The translations under genes and the position numbers were made by a program. The notes under the pieces were generated by a model. That model was not told the DNA's origin, made no database searches, and saw nothing but the letters and a program-made list of their open reading frames with translations. A stretch of 39,295 nt of DNA from Chloroflexota bacterium (lineage in GTDB: Bacteria > Chloroflexota > Anaerolineae > UBA7937 > B3-Chlor): assembly GCA_030613785.1 (NCBI GenBank), contig JAUWLF010000032.1, positions 1 to 39,295 of the forward strand, read 5' to 3'. Positions 16,414 through 24,760 of this stretch are shown here, piece by piece (the stretch's first letter is position 1; each line of letters starts with the position of its first letter).

Positions 16414-17781
16414 ATGCGCTTCTTTCTCCTCTCTCTAGGCTGTCCCAAGAACACAGTGGAATCCGAGGGAATGAGCGAGTTGCTCCGCGCGGCAGGTCAC
16501 AAGGCCACCGAGCATCCCGAAGAAGCCGACCTTCTCATAGTAAACACCTGTGGATTCATTGACCTGGCCAGGGAGGAATCCCTGGCCGCTCTACGCGAAC
16601 TGGGAGAGAAGAAAGGAGCCGACCAGTACCTCATTGCTGCGGGCTGCATGGCGCAGCGATACGGCGTGGAAATGGGGAAGATGATTCCAGCCTTGGATGG
16701 AATCATCGGTACCCGCAGGTGGAGGGAAATCGTTGTGCTCGCGGAGATCCTGACCAGGACCGGGAACTCCGGCTTGATAAGCCAACTGCCAGAGCCTGCC
16801 CGGCGCGATCCTCAATGCCATCCATTGCCGCGGCACTGCCCGGGCATGGCCAGCGCCTACGTCAAGATCGCCGAGGGTTGCGACGCCCCTTGCGCCTTCT
16901 GCGCCATCCCCGAGATCAAAGGTCCTTTTAGAAGCAAGCCACCGGGGGCCATCTTGACGGAGGTTCGAGACTTGGTCCGTCAGGGGATCAAGGAGGTCAT
17001 CCTCATCGCCCAGGATACTACCTCCTATGGTCGAGACTGGGGAGAGAAGGATGCCCTGTCCTCACTCATCGGCGATATCCTGGAGGCCGCACCAGAACTG
17101 CCCTGGTTACGTCTCATGTACACCTACCCTCAGCACGTCTCCAGACGGCTGATCCACACCATGGCCTCCAATCCTGCAATATGTCAATACCTGGATCTGC
17201 CACTCCAGCATGCTCATCCCCAAGTATTGCATCGCATGAATCGCCCCCACGACATCGACCTGATCCATGGCCTCATCGACCGCCTGCGCGAAGCCATGCC
17301 CGACATCGCCCTGCGCACCTCCTTCATCGTGGGCTATCCAGCGGAGACCGAGGACGAGTTTCAAGCTCTGCTGGAGTTCATGGGCCAGGTGGCCTTCGAC
17401 AGAGTGGGCATCTTCACCTATTCTCGGGAGGAAGGAACGAAGGCCGCCGAGTTGCCCAAGCAGATCCCGCAACGCCTGAAAGAAGAGCGTTACGAGCGAG
17501 CAATGGCGCTGCAACAGAGAATCTCCCTCACAAAGAATGCAGAATTCGTCGGTCGAGAGCTAGAGGTTCTCGTGGAGGGCGTGGGCGATGCCGTCAGTGT
17601 TGGCAGATCCTACCGGGATGCCCCTGAGGTAGATGGCATGGTCCTGATAGGGAGCGAACTACCGGTAAACGAATTCGCATCAGTCTGTATCACGGACGCG
17701 CTGGAGTACGACCTGATCGGACACGCCACCCCACTATCGCCCTGTACGCCGTCGCCAGCAGGAATGCAGAAGCGGAAGTGA
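16414..17781 (+). CDS. rimO: Ribosomal protein uS12 methylthiotransferase RimO
   Basis: The 455-residue protein is a radical-SAM methylthiotransferase. The N-terminal UPF0004 domain has 'SLGCPKNTVESE' and 'LIVNTCGFI', whose cysteines hold one 4Fe-4S cluster; the radical-SAM motif is CDAPCAFC (CxxxCxxC), followed by IPEIKGPFRS, which marks RimO rather than MiaB. A C-terminal TRAM domain ends at about residue 437 ('ALEYDLIG'). The enzyme adds a methylthio group to an aspartate of S12. The last 18 residues lie past the usual end of the family and fall in a 92-base overlap with the convergent znuB gene. Confidence 0.96.
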   Translation: MRFFLLSLGCPKNTVESEGMSELLRAAGHKATEHPEEADLLIVNTCGFIDLAREESLAALRELGEKKGADQYLIAAGCMAQRYGVEMGKMIPALDGIIGTRRWREIVVLAEILTRTGNSGLISQLPEPARRDPQCHPLPRHCPGMASAYVKIAEGCDAPCAFCAIPEIKGPFRSKPPGAILTEVRDLVRQGIKEVILIAQDTTSYGRDWGEKDALSSLIGDILEAAPELPWLRLMYTYPQHVSRRLIHTMASNPAICQYLDLPLQHAHPQVLHRMNRPHDIDLIHGLIDRLREAMPDIALRTSFIVGYPAETEDEFQALLEFMGQVAFDRVGIFTYSREEGTKAAELPKQIPQRLKEERYERAMALQQRISLTKNAEFVGRELEVLVEGVGDAVSVGRSYRDAPEVDGMVLIGSELPVNEFASVCITDALEYDLIGHATPLSPCTPSPAGMQKRK

Positions 17782-18529
17782 GAATGATGGTCGCTCCCGA
17801 AGTCACATCCAGGACGTACGAACCCAGTAGACCCAGGGATGTGAATAGGACACCCAGGACGACTGAGATCGCCATCATCATCTTGAGGTTGGAAGTGAAC
17901 CGAGCGCTGATGGCCGCTGGCATCGTAAGCAGGGCGATGACCAGAATCAACCCCACTACTCGCATCAGCATCACCACGGTCAGGGCAACCAAACAGAGCA
18001 GCAGCAGATGGATGGCCTCGACGCGGACATTCGCAGTTGAGGCATAAGTCTCATCGAAGGAAATCGCCAGCAGTTCCTTGTAGAATGCCAGCACCAGGAC
18101 AATGATGACAGCGTCCAGCACGAGCATGACTGATAGGTCAGCCCAGGGAACCGTCAGTATGCTGCCGAAAAGGTAGCTCATCAGATCGGCAGCGTAGCCC
18201 GGTGTCAAGTCAATGAGGATGATGCCCACGGCCATGCCGATAGCCCACATCATCCCGATGATGGTGTCAGCGCGCTCCCGGGTCTTCCGCTGCACCACAC
18301 CCATTGCCAGTGCAGCCGCCACGCTGAACACGATGGCGCCAATGACGGGGCTGATACCCAGGAAGTACCCAAGCCCGATGCCGCCATACGCAGCGTGGGC
18401 AATGGCGCCACTGACAAAGACGAAACGGTTCACGACGACGTAGGTGCCGACGATGCCGCAAGCGACGCTGACCAATACGCCAGCGAGCACGGCCCGCTGC
18501 ATGAACTCAAGCTGCAACAGCTCGATCAT
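17690..18529 (-). CDS. znuB: Zn/Mn ABC transporter permease (ZnuB/MntB family)
   Basis: The product has 279 residues, with about eight membrane helices and the family features 'GIVGTYVVVNRFVFVSGAIAHAAYGGIG' near the N-terminus and 'MRVVGLILVIALLTMPAAIS' in the second half. It forms the channel of the metal uptake system with the ATPase (4-base overlap ATGA at 18526-18529) and the binding lipoprotein. Whether the metal is zinc or manganese cannot be decided from the permease. The basic C-terminal tail of about 18 residues is encoded within the overlap with rimO. Confidence 0.93.
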   Translation of the reverse strand: MIELLQLEFMQRAVLAGVLVSVACGIVGTYVVVNRFVFVSGAIAHAAYGGIGLGYFLGISPVIGAIVFSVAAALAMGVVQRKTRERADTIIGMMWAIGMAVGIILIDLTPGYAADLMSYLFGSILTVPWADLSVMLVLDAVIIVLVLAFYKELLAISFDETYASTANVRVEAIHLLLLCLVALTVVMLMRVVGLILVIALLTMPAAISARFTSNLKMMMAISVVLGVLFTSLGLLGSYVLDVTSGATIILTSASAFLLATAYRAIVGWRVRSGRTPARP

Positions 18530-19308
18530 CCCTCGGCTTCCTCAGCAGGGTGCAAGTCCAGCACGCGGTGGGGCATACCATGCGCAATCAAGTCGACGGG
18601 ACATTGGTAGGCCGCTTCCAACATCTCTGCCGTGATCTCCTTGGAAGCATGATAGATCAGACGGTGATTCAGACAAGCGATGGTCTTCACATACGAGGAC
18701 ACAATGCCGATGTCGTGCGATACCAGGACGATCGTAACCCGGCTGTTCAGTTCCTCCAGCACCTCGTAGATGCTGCCTACGACGCGAGTATCCACACTGG
18801 CAGTCGGCTCATCTAGCAGCAGGATCTTCGGCTCACCTGCCAGCGCCCGCGCCACATACACGCGTTGCCTCTCCCCTTCCGACAACTGTCCGATCTGGCG
18901 ATCCTTGAACTGAAACATGTCAACTCGCTGCAGCACGTCTGCCACCACACGTTCATCGTCCTCATCATACCGACGCAGCAGACCTCGCCGGCCAAGTCGT
19001 CCCATCATCGCCACATCCCAGACGTTGATGGGAAAGGCGCGATCGAACTCCGTATACTGGGGCACATATCCAATGAACTGTCGCCCCTCCTTCGGGCTGC
19101 CCCCGAAGATCAAGACTTCCCCACGAGTGGGTTGGATCAATCCCAGCAACACCTTCAGTAGGGTGGTCTTGCCCCCACCATTGGGGCCGATGATCCCTAT
19201 GAAGTCCTGCTCATATATTGACAAGTTGATGTCTTCCAACGCTGGTACGCCATTGTATTGCGCCCAGACGCCCTCCAGGTGGACCACCTCAGGCTTCGTT
19301 GATAGCAT
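18526..19308 (-). CDS. znuC: Zn/Mn ABC transporter ATP-binding protein (ZnuC/MntA family)
   Basis: The 260-residue ATPase has Walker A GPNGGGKTT, Q-loop 'YVPQYTEFD', the ABC signature LSEGERQRV (usual form LSGGQ), Walker B ILLLDEPT and the H-loop His in 'VLVSHDIG'. It powers the adjacent permease. ATG 19308 has AAGGAGG about 4 bases upstream; an in-frame ATG at 19329 has none, so I shorten the gene by 7 residues. It lies 33 bases downstream of the binding protein gene. Confidence 0.94.
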   Translation of the reverse strand: MLSTKPEVVHLEGVWAQYNGVPALEDINLSIYEQDFIGIIGPNGGGKTTLLKVLLGLIQPTRGEVLIFGGSPKEGRQFIGYVPQYTEFDRAFPINVWDVAMMGRLGRRGLLRRYDEDDERVVADVLQRVDMFQFKDRQIGQLSEGERQRVYVARALAGEPKILLLDEPTASVDTRVVGSIYEVLEELNSRVTIVLVSHDIGIVSSYVKTIACLNHRLIYHASKEITAEMLEAAYQCPVDLIAHGMPHRVLDLHPAEEAEG

Positions 19309-19341
19309 TCTCCCTCCTTCGCTGGACATCTGTCGTGGTCC

Positions 19342-20235
19342 CTACTCTTGCTCCGCCAGTGCCCTGGCCAGCGTATCAGCCATCAGTTGGAGGTTGGTGG
19401 CCCAGTCAGGAGCCAGTGGGCTGATCAACAACACTTCACCGTCTATCTCTTCAGCGATGGTCTGTGCGCTCTTCAAACTGAACTCGGGCTGCGCAAGGAT
19501 GACCTTGATGTTGCTCTCCCGCGCTGTCCATATCAGAGCGGCCATCTCTGCTGCGCTAGGATCGCTGCCCTCAATCTGAACAGGAATCATCTCCAGGTCA
19601 TAGTCCCGTGCGAAGTAGGACCACGCAGGGTGAAAGACCATGAACTTGCGGCTTTCCAGACCTGACAACGTCTCCTCGATACTCCTGTCCAGCTTTTCGA
19701 GGTCGGACAGAAAGCTGCCCAGGTTCGCCCGGTAGAAGCTCTCATTGGCTGGGTCCACCTCCACCAGCCCATCGCATATCGTCTGCGCCTGGATCTTCAC
19801 TAGTCGAGGCGAAAGCCAGATGTGGGGGTCCGTACCACCTATCCGCTCCATCCCCTCTGACTGATCCACGATCAGCACATCCTCATTCGCTGCTGCAATC
19901 CGATCCATCCAGGCTTCCTCAAAAGGCACACGGATACGGATGTACATCTGCGCCTTGGCTAGATCCTCGACTTGGCTAGGCTTGGGCTCATACGTCGCCG
20001 GATTGAAACCCGGTTCGACCATCACCGATACCTCAACCCTGTCTCCGCCTATCCGGTCCACGAAGTACCTCTGGGGCACGATGCTCACCCATACGTTGAT
20101 CGGCTCTTCAGGACCGGTGGTCGCTGTGGGAGCCTGGGTTGCACAAGCAGCCAAGAACACGGACAACCCCACGACCAGCATCACAGACTGACGGAGTCTC
20201 CAAGTGCCTGCGTCGTCTCCTTTCGCGTGCGACAT
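19342..20235 (-). CDS. znuA: Metal-binding lipoprotein of the ZnuA/TroA family
   Basis: The product has 297 residues. The signal peptide ends in lipobox LAAC, so Cys31 is lipidated. The two TroA lobes follow. Ligand positions seen: His in 'GTDPHIWLSP', His in 'MVFHPAWSYFARDYDL'; but the first histidine, usually in 'PHTYEP', is replaced ('GFNPATYEPKP'), and the late acidic site is in 'ILAQPEFS'. The missing first ligand suggests a variant metal site. There is no His-rich loop of the kind common in zinc-specific members. It is the first transporter gene after the Fur-type regulator. Confidence 0.9.
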   Translation of the reverse strand: MSHAKGDDAGTWRLRQSVMLVVGLSVFLAACATQAPTATTGPEEPINVWVSIVPQRYFVDRIGGDRVEVSVMVEPGFNPATYEPKPSQVEDLAKAQMYIRIRVPFEEAWMDRIAAANEDVLIVDQSEGMERIGGTDPHIWLSPRLVKIQAQTICDGLVEVDPANESFYRANLGSFLSDLEKLDRSIEETLSGLESRKFMVFHPAWSYFARDYDLEMIPVQIEGSDPSAAEMAALIWTARESNIKVILAQPEFSLKSAQTIAEEIDGEVLLISPLAPDWATNLQLMADTLARALAEQE

Positions 20236-20475
20236 GAACTAGGCCACGCCTCCCAAAGCCGCGATCTGTCCTTGCTTGCCACCCGACTGTGGACGCTCTG
20301 AGGGCCCTGAATGCCCCGTCGCACCTCTGTACTGTGATCTCATTTCGCGATTGTTCCGTCTATTGCTTCGTCCCTGGTCACGTTGCCTTGAGTTCCGTTG
20401 CCCGCAGCGCGAAGAGTACCACTGCGCCTCCGATCTCTCTCGCTGACCAACCTGCGCTCTTGACTCCGCCCCAAC
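20236..20475. other. Intergenic region between the fur-like gene and znuA
   Basis: These 240 bases contain no convincing reading frame. ACTCAAGGCA occurs on the minus strand at 20393-20384 and also in the palindrome over the fur-like promoter (20942-20951), so it may mark a shared operator. I see no clear -10/-35 pair before znuA; GGGAGG lies 13 bases before its ATG. Confidence 0.35.
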
Positions 20476-20928
20476 TCACTGGCATGCCGGACAGAGGCCC
20501 ACCAACTCCAGCAAGTGGAACTCCACAGCGAAGCCCGTTCGCTTGGCCGTCTCCTCGATCAGCTCCCCAAGGCCCGTACAAGGGAAGTCAGCGACCCGAT
20601 GACAAACCTGGCAAACCAGATGATGACCTTCCCTTTCCCTCGCCTGGGCATAGGCGTGACACCCCTTCTCAAGATGAACTCGGCGCACGAAACCTAGCTC
20701 AGTCAAGAGCTCGAGCGTTCGGTACACGGTGGTCAGTCCCAACTGGGGGTAGATCTCCTGCCCTCTCCCCAGCACCTCCGCCGCAGTCAGGTGTTGGCTG
20801 GCCTCCAAGAGCACTCTGGCGACGGCAAGGCGCTGTGGTGTCAGCTTGTATCCATGGGTCCGCAGGCCCTCAGCCGTTTCAGTGTCTCTCACGTCTCGCT
20901 CCTGTGGGTAGTTGAAAAATCTTTTCAT
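20476..20928 (-). CDS. Fur-family metalloregulator (Zur-like)
   Basis: The product has 150 residues. The winged helix includes 'KLTPQRLAVARVLLEASQHLTAAEV' and 'LGLTTVYRTLELLTELGFV', the DNA-recognition part of Fur proteins. The metal-binding half has 'GHHLVCQVC' and a terminal CPAC, so the structural zinc CxxC pair is complete. Its position directly upstream of the zinc/manganese transporter and on the same strand makes Zur or MntR-like work likely; iron or peroxide sensing is not excluded. The mRNA is probably leaderless or nearly so (8 bases between -10 and ATG), and a palindrome inside its promoter suggests autorepression. The gap to znuA is 240 bases. Confidence 0.92.
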   Translation of the reverse strand: MKRFFNYPQERDVRDTETAEGLRTHGYKLTPQRLAVARVLLEASQHLTAAEVLGRGQEIYPQLGLTTVYRTLELLTELGFVRRVHLEKGCHAYAQAREREGHHLVCQVCHRVADFPCTGLGELIEETAKRTGFAVEFHLLELVGLCPACQ

Positions 20929-20936
20929 TTAGCACT

Positions 20937-20965
20937 ATCATACTCAAGGCACGACACCTTGTCAA
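20937..20965 (-). promoter_or_regulatory. Promoter of the Fur-family regulator
   Basis: On the minus strand a perfect TTGACA (20965-20960) and TATGAT (20942-20937) are 17 bases apart. Only 8 bases separate the -10 from the ATG at 20928, so the transcript should carry almost no leader. Confidence 0.75.
20945..20961. promoter_or_regulatory. Candidate operator for the Fur-family regulator
   Basis: The inverted repeat CAAGGCACGACACCTTG (CAAGG-N7-CCTTG) fills the spacer between the -35 and -10 elements of the regulator's own promoter, the position expected of an autorepression site. The centre is not symmetric, and the sequence does not match the classical Fur or Zur consensus. Confidence 0.4.
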
Positions 20966-20970
20966 GTAAC

Positions 20971-21007
20971 AAAAAGGCAGGGTGCCGAGCTACCGCCCTC
21001 GACACCC
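20971..21007 (-). terminator. Intrinsic terminator after the metalloprotease gene
   Basis: On the minus strand a 10-base-pair stem, GGGTGTCGAG with CTCGGCACCC (one G-U pair, 8-base loop), is followed by TGCCTTTTTG. It ends about 6 bases before the TTGACA of the fur-like promoter. Confidence 0.8.
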
Positions 21008-21037
21008 CGCCCCAATCCCAAACCGCTGAAGCGACGC

Positions 21038-23005
21038 CTATTCCATCAAGTACACCGAGTACTCGTAACTCGCTATCTGCGTCGTCGAGGGCGCCAGAGC
21101 TGAGATCACCAAAACCGCCCTCTCGACATCGTCCCCGAAGCCTTCTATGACCAATCGTCCCTCCCGAGTCTCCTCCAGCTCCATCTCTTCGATAGTCGTC
21201 TCGGCTCCAAATTCAATCACCTGCACGATCCACTCCTGGGGGATGATGTTGTTGGAGCGAATGAAACCTGTCGCCTCCCACTCTCCAGCCGTCTCCGCGT
21301 CGTAGCTGTATCCCAATTCCGGTATGGCGATGTCATCGAGACAAAGACCTGGATCGTTGTAGGCATCATCGGTTATGTACTCGAAACGGATCATCACCTC
21401 CTGGCCAACGTATGAACTGAGGTCTATCTCCTCCTCAACCCAGCTGGGCTCATCCCCTTCCCCACTCGTACCAGTGTAGGCGTGGCCGAAGTTGTTGCCG
21501 TAGGGGTTCGTGTCGGTCGTGTACTTTCCTGTCAGTATGTCCCAGGTTCGGCCACCATCGGTGGACACCTCAACGTACGCGTAGTCGTAGTCATCCTCAA
21601 TGTCATACCAGGTCCAGAATTTCAGGGTGGCCTCCTCGAGGTCGCCCAGGTCGAACTCCCTCGTAAGAGTCATGTTGCTCACGTCCCCCCTGTTGGACCA
21701 CCATTCGTACTCGCCGCTGTGGGGATCGTTATCCACCAGCTTGACCTGAGTTGAGCCGGCGAACTCTATGACTAGGTCTCCACGAGCCGGCCTCATCTCG
21801 ATGTAGTCCGCCGCGTATTGGTGCACGGTACTGGACCGGCTATCAGGATACCGACGATGAGACTGGTCCAGAGCCACGGTGTCGTACAGCTCTATGTCCC
21901 GATAACCATATCGTCCATCTCCCAGGCTGGTGTCATTTAGGTAGTTGGCAATGAGCCAATCCTGAAAGACATCAGTGGAGGTGACATCGAATCCGCTCGC
22001 TGCTAGAACTTCGTCAAACCCTGCCATCCCGTCCGCCTCGGTAGCGGTGAGTTCCCTCACCAAGTCTGCCCCGAACCGTTCCGTGAAGTAGTACAAGAAA
22101 AGGTGAGATGCGTCGTAGTGGACGCCCGCGTCTTCTATGTCATCCGCCCAAGCGGTGAGCTGTGTATCGGGTTTGTCCAGAAAAGACGTAATCCAGGGCT
22201 CATAGCCGTTGAGCGTCTCAGCGGTCTGAGCGCATCCCTCATTGACCCACGTCTCCTCATTGGGGTCAATGTTCCAGTGAATCATGTGTTGGAACTCGTG
22301 GGCCAAGATGCTATTGTACACATCATTGCCCGGCGGCACGTAGCCCACGTTGATGTAGAACATCTCCTTCTCATTGCTGAAGGGGTTCACCACGACGGGA
22401 TACTCGTCGTTGCTGGAGTAGTACCCACCCACGCTCGGGAGGTTTGCGTTGAGGATATGGATGTGAACGTCATTGTCGACACCGGGGCTCCATTCGGAGC
22501 CGAAGTACTGGTGATTGGTCGGGTAGATGTGCTCCTCGAACTCGTGTGCCGACGCCTCTATGCCGTCCTGGTCCAGGCGCAGCCCGTCCTCCACCCACAT
22601 ATAGACATGTGGAGTGGCATAGCGCAGAGTAGCCTCGATAGTGAGATAGGTATCTGACAACTCCTCATCATTGACCCAGAAGGTCTCCCGCTGCCCCATC
22701 TCATAGTGAGGGGGGCTATCGTTCACCACGCGGGGCACAGGGCCTGTATGCTTCAACCGTTCGGTGAGGGAATACGAATCACGAGCGGGGATTGTCGTCC
22801 CGTAGAGCAACTCAACCGTAGTGAAGGCCTCTTCGCTCACCGGAGTCCGGAGCACCGTCGGAGTGATCTCCACCTCTGCGACAGGCGTTGGGAAGGAAGA
22901 GATGACATCCCTCACGACGACCATTGAAACCAGAAAGACGTCGATGGCCAAACATGCACAGACACACAGACCGAGAGAGACAAGAACTAGAACAAACTTG
23001 CGCAA
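21038..23005 (-). CDS. Exported immune-inhibitor-A-like zinc metalloprotease
   Basis: The product has 655 residues. A signal peptide or anchor covers about 4-32. The zinc site is His236-Glu-Phe-Gln-His240 in 'ILAHEFQHMIHW', with the likely downstream acidic ligand in 'ETWVNEGCAQ' (gluzincin-like). The second half has a MAM/jelly-roll-like domain: 'FWTWYDIEDDYDYAYVEVS', 'GGRTWDIL' and 'MIRFEYITDD...CLDDIAI', as in the M6 immune inhibitor A family. It is expected to be secreted or surface-bound and to digest protein outside the cell. It follows the membrane/Ig-like gene by 21 bases and shares its promoter; a strong terminator lies behind it. Confidence 0.87.
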   Translation of the reverse strand: MRKFVLVLVSLGLCVCACLAIDVFLVSMVVVRDVISSFPTPVAEVEITPTVLRTPVSEEAFTTVELLYGTTIPARDSYSLTERLKHTGPVPRVVNDSPPHYEMGQRETFWVNDEELSDTYLTIEATLRYATPHVYMWVEDGLRLDQDGIEASAHEFEEHIYPTNHQYFGSEWSPGVDNDVHIHILNANLPSVGGYYSSNDEYPVVVNPFSNEKEMFYINVGYVPPGNDVYNSILAHEFQHMIHWNIDPNEETWVNEGCAQTAETLNGYEPWITSFLDKPDTQLTAWADDIEDAGVHYDASHLFLYYFTERFGADLVRELTATEADGMAGFDEVLAASGFDVTSTDVFQDWLIANYLNDTSLGDGRYGYRDIELYDTVALDQSHRRYPDSRSSTVHQYAADYIEMRPARGDLVIEFAGSTQVKLVDNDPHSGEYEWWSNRGDVSNMTLTREFDLGDLEEATLKFWTWYDIEDDYDYAYVEVSTDGGRTWDILTGKYTTDTNPYGNNFGHAYTGTSGEGDEPSWVEEEIDLSSYVGQEVMIRFEYITDDAYNDPGLCLDDIAIPELGYSYDAETAGEWEATGFIRSNNIIPQEWIVQVIEFGAETTIEEMELEETREGRLVIEGFGDDVERAVLVISALAPSTTQIASYEYSVYLME

Positions 23006-23026
23006 GGGCCTTCTCCTTCTACTGTC

Positions 23027-23752
23027 TCAGTCCGCTTGCACGATTACGGGGACTTCGCAGGGAGTGGGATAGTTGCCGTCAATGTTGACCACCGTGAGGC
23101 GCAGTGTAACAGGTCCCGATACCTCGCCGGTGTTCCAGACCACCAGGACGTCGTCCTCCACCCGAGAGTACTTCAGGTCGTCTATGACATGGAACTCGCC
23201 TGTGTTATCACCAAAGCAGAATTCGACCTTGTAGAACTGGAACGAACTGGTATTGGCGGTTCCCCTGATCTGCACCAGCCCGTGCACAGTCTGATTCACT
23301 CCAGGAGAAGTGATCTTGGCCATGGGATCTGGGCACGAGGCGGGCACCACGACGGGGGTGGGCGTCACCTCGGGAGTGGGGGTCCAAGGCGGAGTGGGAC
23401 GGACCAAGGGCCCTCTGGTAGCTGTGGCAGTAGGCGTCGGGGGAGGGGGAGTGTCGGTGGGTGTAGGTAGAATCAGTGGCGGCTGCGGTGTGCTGCTGAG
23501 GGCAACACCCAGAGACGAGGCGAGGTATACGTCTACGAAGGCTACTAGACCAACTATGACTAGTAGGCCGAGAATGGTGAAGGAGGCCCGGTAGGCCTTG
23601 CCGGTAGCTACCTCCTTCTCGATGGTGAACAGCGAAGCCCCTCGCTCCTTCCTTGCCAGGTATATGACCCGAAGGTACACCAGGATTGTCAAGGCGCAGG
23701 CGATGTATATCCAGATGGCGAAGTTGTCAATAAGTTCTATGAGTACGGTCAT
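23027..23752 (-). CDS. Two-span membrane protein with Pro/Thr linker and Ig-like outer domain
   Basis: The 241-residue protein has membrane helices at about 8-30 and 57-80, a Pro/Thr linker (about 90-135) and an outer beta domain (about 140-241) with 'NQTVHGLVQIRGTANTSSF' and 'DDVLVVWNTGEVSGPVTLRL', the pattern of bacterial Ig-like domains found in Chloroflexota surface proteins. No catalytic motif is seen. It lies just ahead of the metalloprotease in one operon and could anchor or help export it; that is inference. The ATG at 23752 is about 20-25 bases downstream of the expected start of transcription. Confidence 0.72.
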   Translation of the reverse strand: MTVLIELIDNFAIWIYIACALTILVYLRVIYLARKERGASLFTIEKEVATGKAYRASFTILGLLVIVGLVAFVDVYLASSLGVALSSTPQPPLILPTPTDTPPPPTPTATATRGPLVRPTPPWTPTPEVTPTPVVVPASCPDPMAKITSPGVNQTVHGLVQIRGTANTSSFQFYKVEFCFGDNTGEFHVIDDLKYSRVEDDVLVVWNTGEVSGPVTLRLTVVNIDGNYPTPCEVPVIVQAD

Positions 23753-23776
23753 AAGTGCGTCCGGAGTGATTTATTC

Positions 23777-23805
23777 ATTCTAGCACTATCCAGCCAGGTT
23801 GTCAA
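23777..23805 (-). promoter_or_regulatory. Promoter of the Ig-like protein/metalloprotease operon
   Basis: On the minus strand TTGACA (23805-23800) and TAGAAT (23782-23777) are exactly 17 bases apart, with an extended TGC before the -10. It is among the strongest promoters in the window by sequence. Confidence 0.78.
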
Positions 23806-23839
23806 AAAAGGGAGCGAAGAACCACTCGTCCTCGTTCCC
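23804..23839 (-). terminator. Intrinsic terminator after the purine nucleoside phosphorylase gene
   Basis: On the minus strand GGGAACGA pairs with TCGCTCCC (one mismatch) and is followed by TTTTTT, which itself runs into the TTGACA of the next promoter. Confidence 0.6.
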
Positions 23840-23865
23840 CGTCCGTGCCAGCCCAGACCACAGTT

Positions 23866-24744
23866 CTATGCTTCTGCCATTCTCCTCAGGATTCCCTTGA
23901 TCAAGAGGCTCAGTCTGGGCACCGCTTTTCTGCCAGCCTCCAAGACCTCCTGGTGAAGACTGCCTTCACCACTGATCTCAGCGCCACTCGGAGCCAATTC
24001 GCCCGGTATGACGTTGCTGATATGGGAAAGCCCAAGCACCCGCATCCCCTCGTGCCGGGCAACAATCACCTCGGGCACCGTGGACATGCCCACCGCATCG
24101 GCCCCAATCAGCCTGAGGAATCTGACATCGGCCGGCGTCTCGAAAGTAGGCCCTGCACACATGACATACGTGCCTTGCCGCAACGCCAGGCCCAGCTCCC
24201 CCGCCACCGAGACCGCAATCTCCCGCAAGCCCGGGTCATAAGCTGCCGACATCTCCACAAACTGCGGCCCGAGACGAGGATCGTTCGCTCCTCGAAGAGG
24301 GCTGAAACCAGCCATGCCAACAAGGTTGACGTGATCGGTGATGAGCATGAGGTCCCCGGCTGCGAAGTCCTCTCGCAGCCCTCCAGCCGCATTGGTCACG
24401 ATCAGAGTGCCTGCCCCTAGCTTGTGCAAGACACGGATGGGAAAGGTGATCCGCTGCAGAGAGTACCCTTCATAGAAATGAACTCGCCCGCGCATGAAGG
24501 CCACCTCATTTCCGTCCAACACCCCTAGCGCAAGCTCTCCCGCGTGGCCTTCTACACCGGTCGGTGGAAAGCAGGGAATCTCTCCATAAGGAATGATGTC
24601 CGCTGCCTCCATTTCATCCGCCACAGCACCAAGGCCGGACCCGGTGACAATGGCAACGGCAGGTCGGAGGATCGTCCGCTCGCCAAGAAACGATGCAGCC
24701 TCCTCTATCTCATCCCAACCGTAGGGTTGTTCCTGAACAGCCAT
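23866..24744 (-). CDS. punA: Purine nucleoside phosphorylase (trimeric PNP family)
   Basis: The 292-residue enzyme has the PNP signatures in order: phosphate loop 'VTGSGLGAVADE', 'GHAGELALG', 'GRVHFYEGYSLQRITFPIR', 'NAAGGLREDF', and the base-binding Glu in 'GPTFETPADVRFLR'. An Asn in 'SHISNVIPG' points to 6-oxopurine (inosine/guanosine) substrates. It splits purine nucleosides with phosphate to base and ribose 1-phosphate, which fits with the adenine deaminase 7 kb away. The reading frame is open 60 codons further upstream inside the PH-SHOCT gene, but the family start is ATG 24744 (or GTG 24759, one base after that gene's stop). Confidence 0.94.
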   Translation of the reverse strand: MAVQEQPYGWDEIEEAASFLGERTILRPAVAIVTGSGLGAVADEMEAADIIPYGEIPCFPPTGVEGHAGELALGVLDGNEVAFMRGRVHFYEGYSLQRITFPIRVLHKLGAGTLIVTNAAGGLREDFAAGDLMLITDHVNLVGMAGFSPLRGANDPRLGPQFVEMSAAYDPGLREIAVSVAGELGLALRQGTYVMCAGPTFETPADVRFLRLIGADAVGMSTVPEVIVARHEGMRVLGLSHISNVIPGELAPSGAEISGEGSLHQEVLEAGRKAVPRLSLLIKGILRRMAEA

Positions 24745-24760
24745 GAGTTCGTACCCCACC

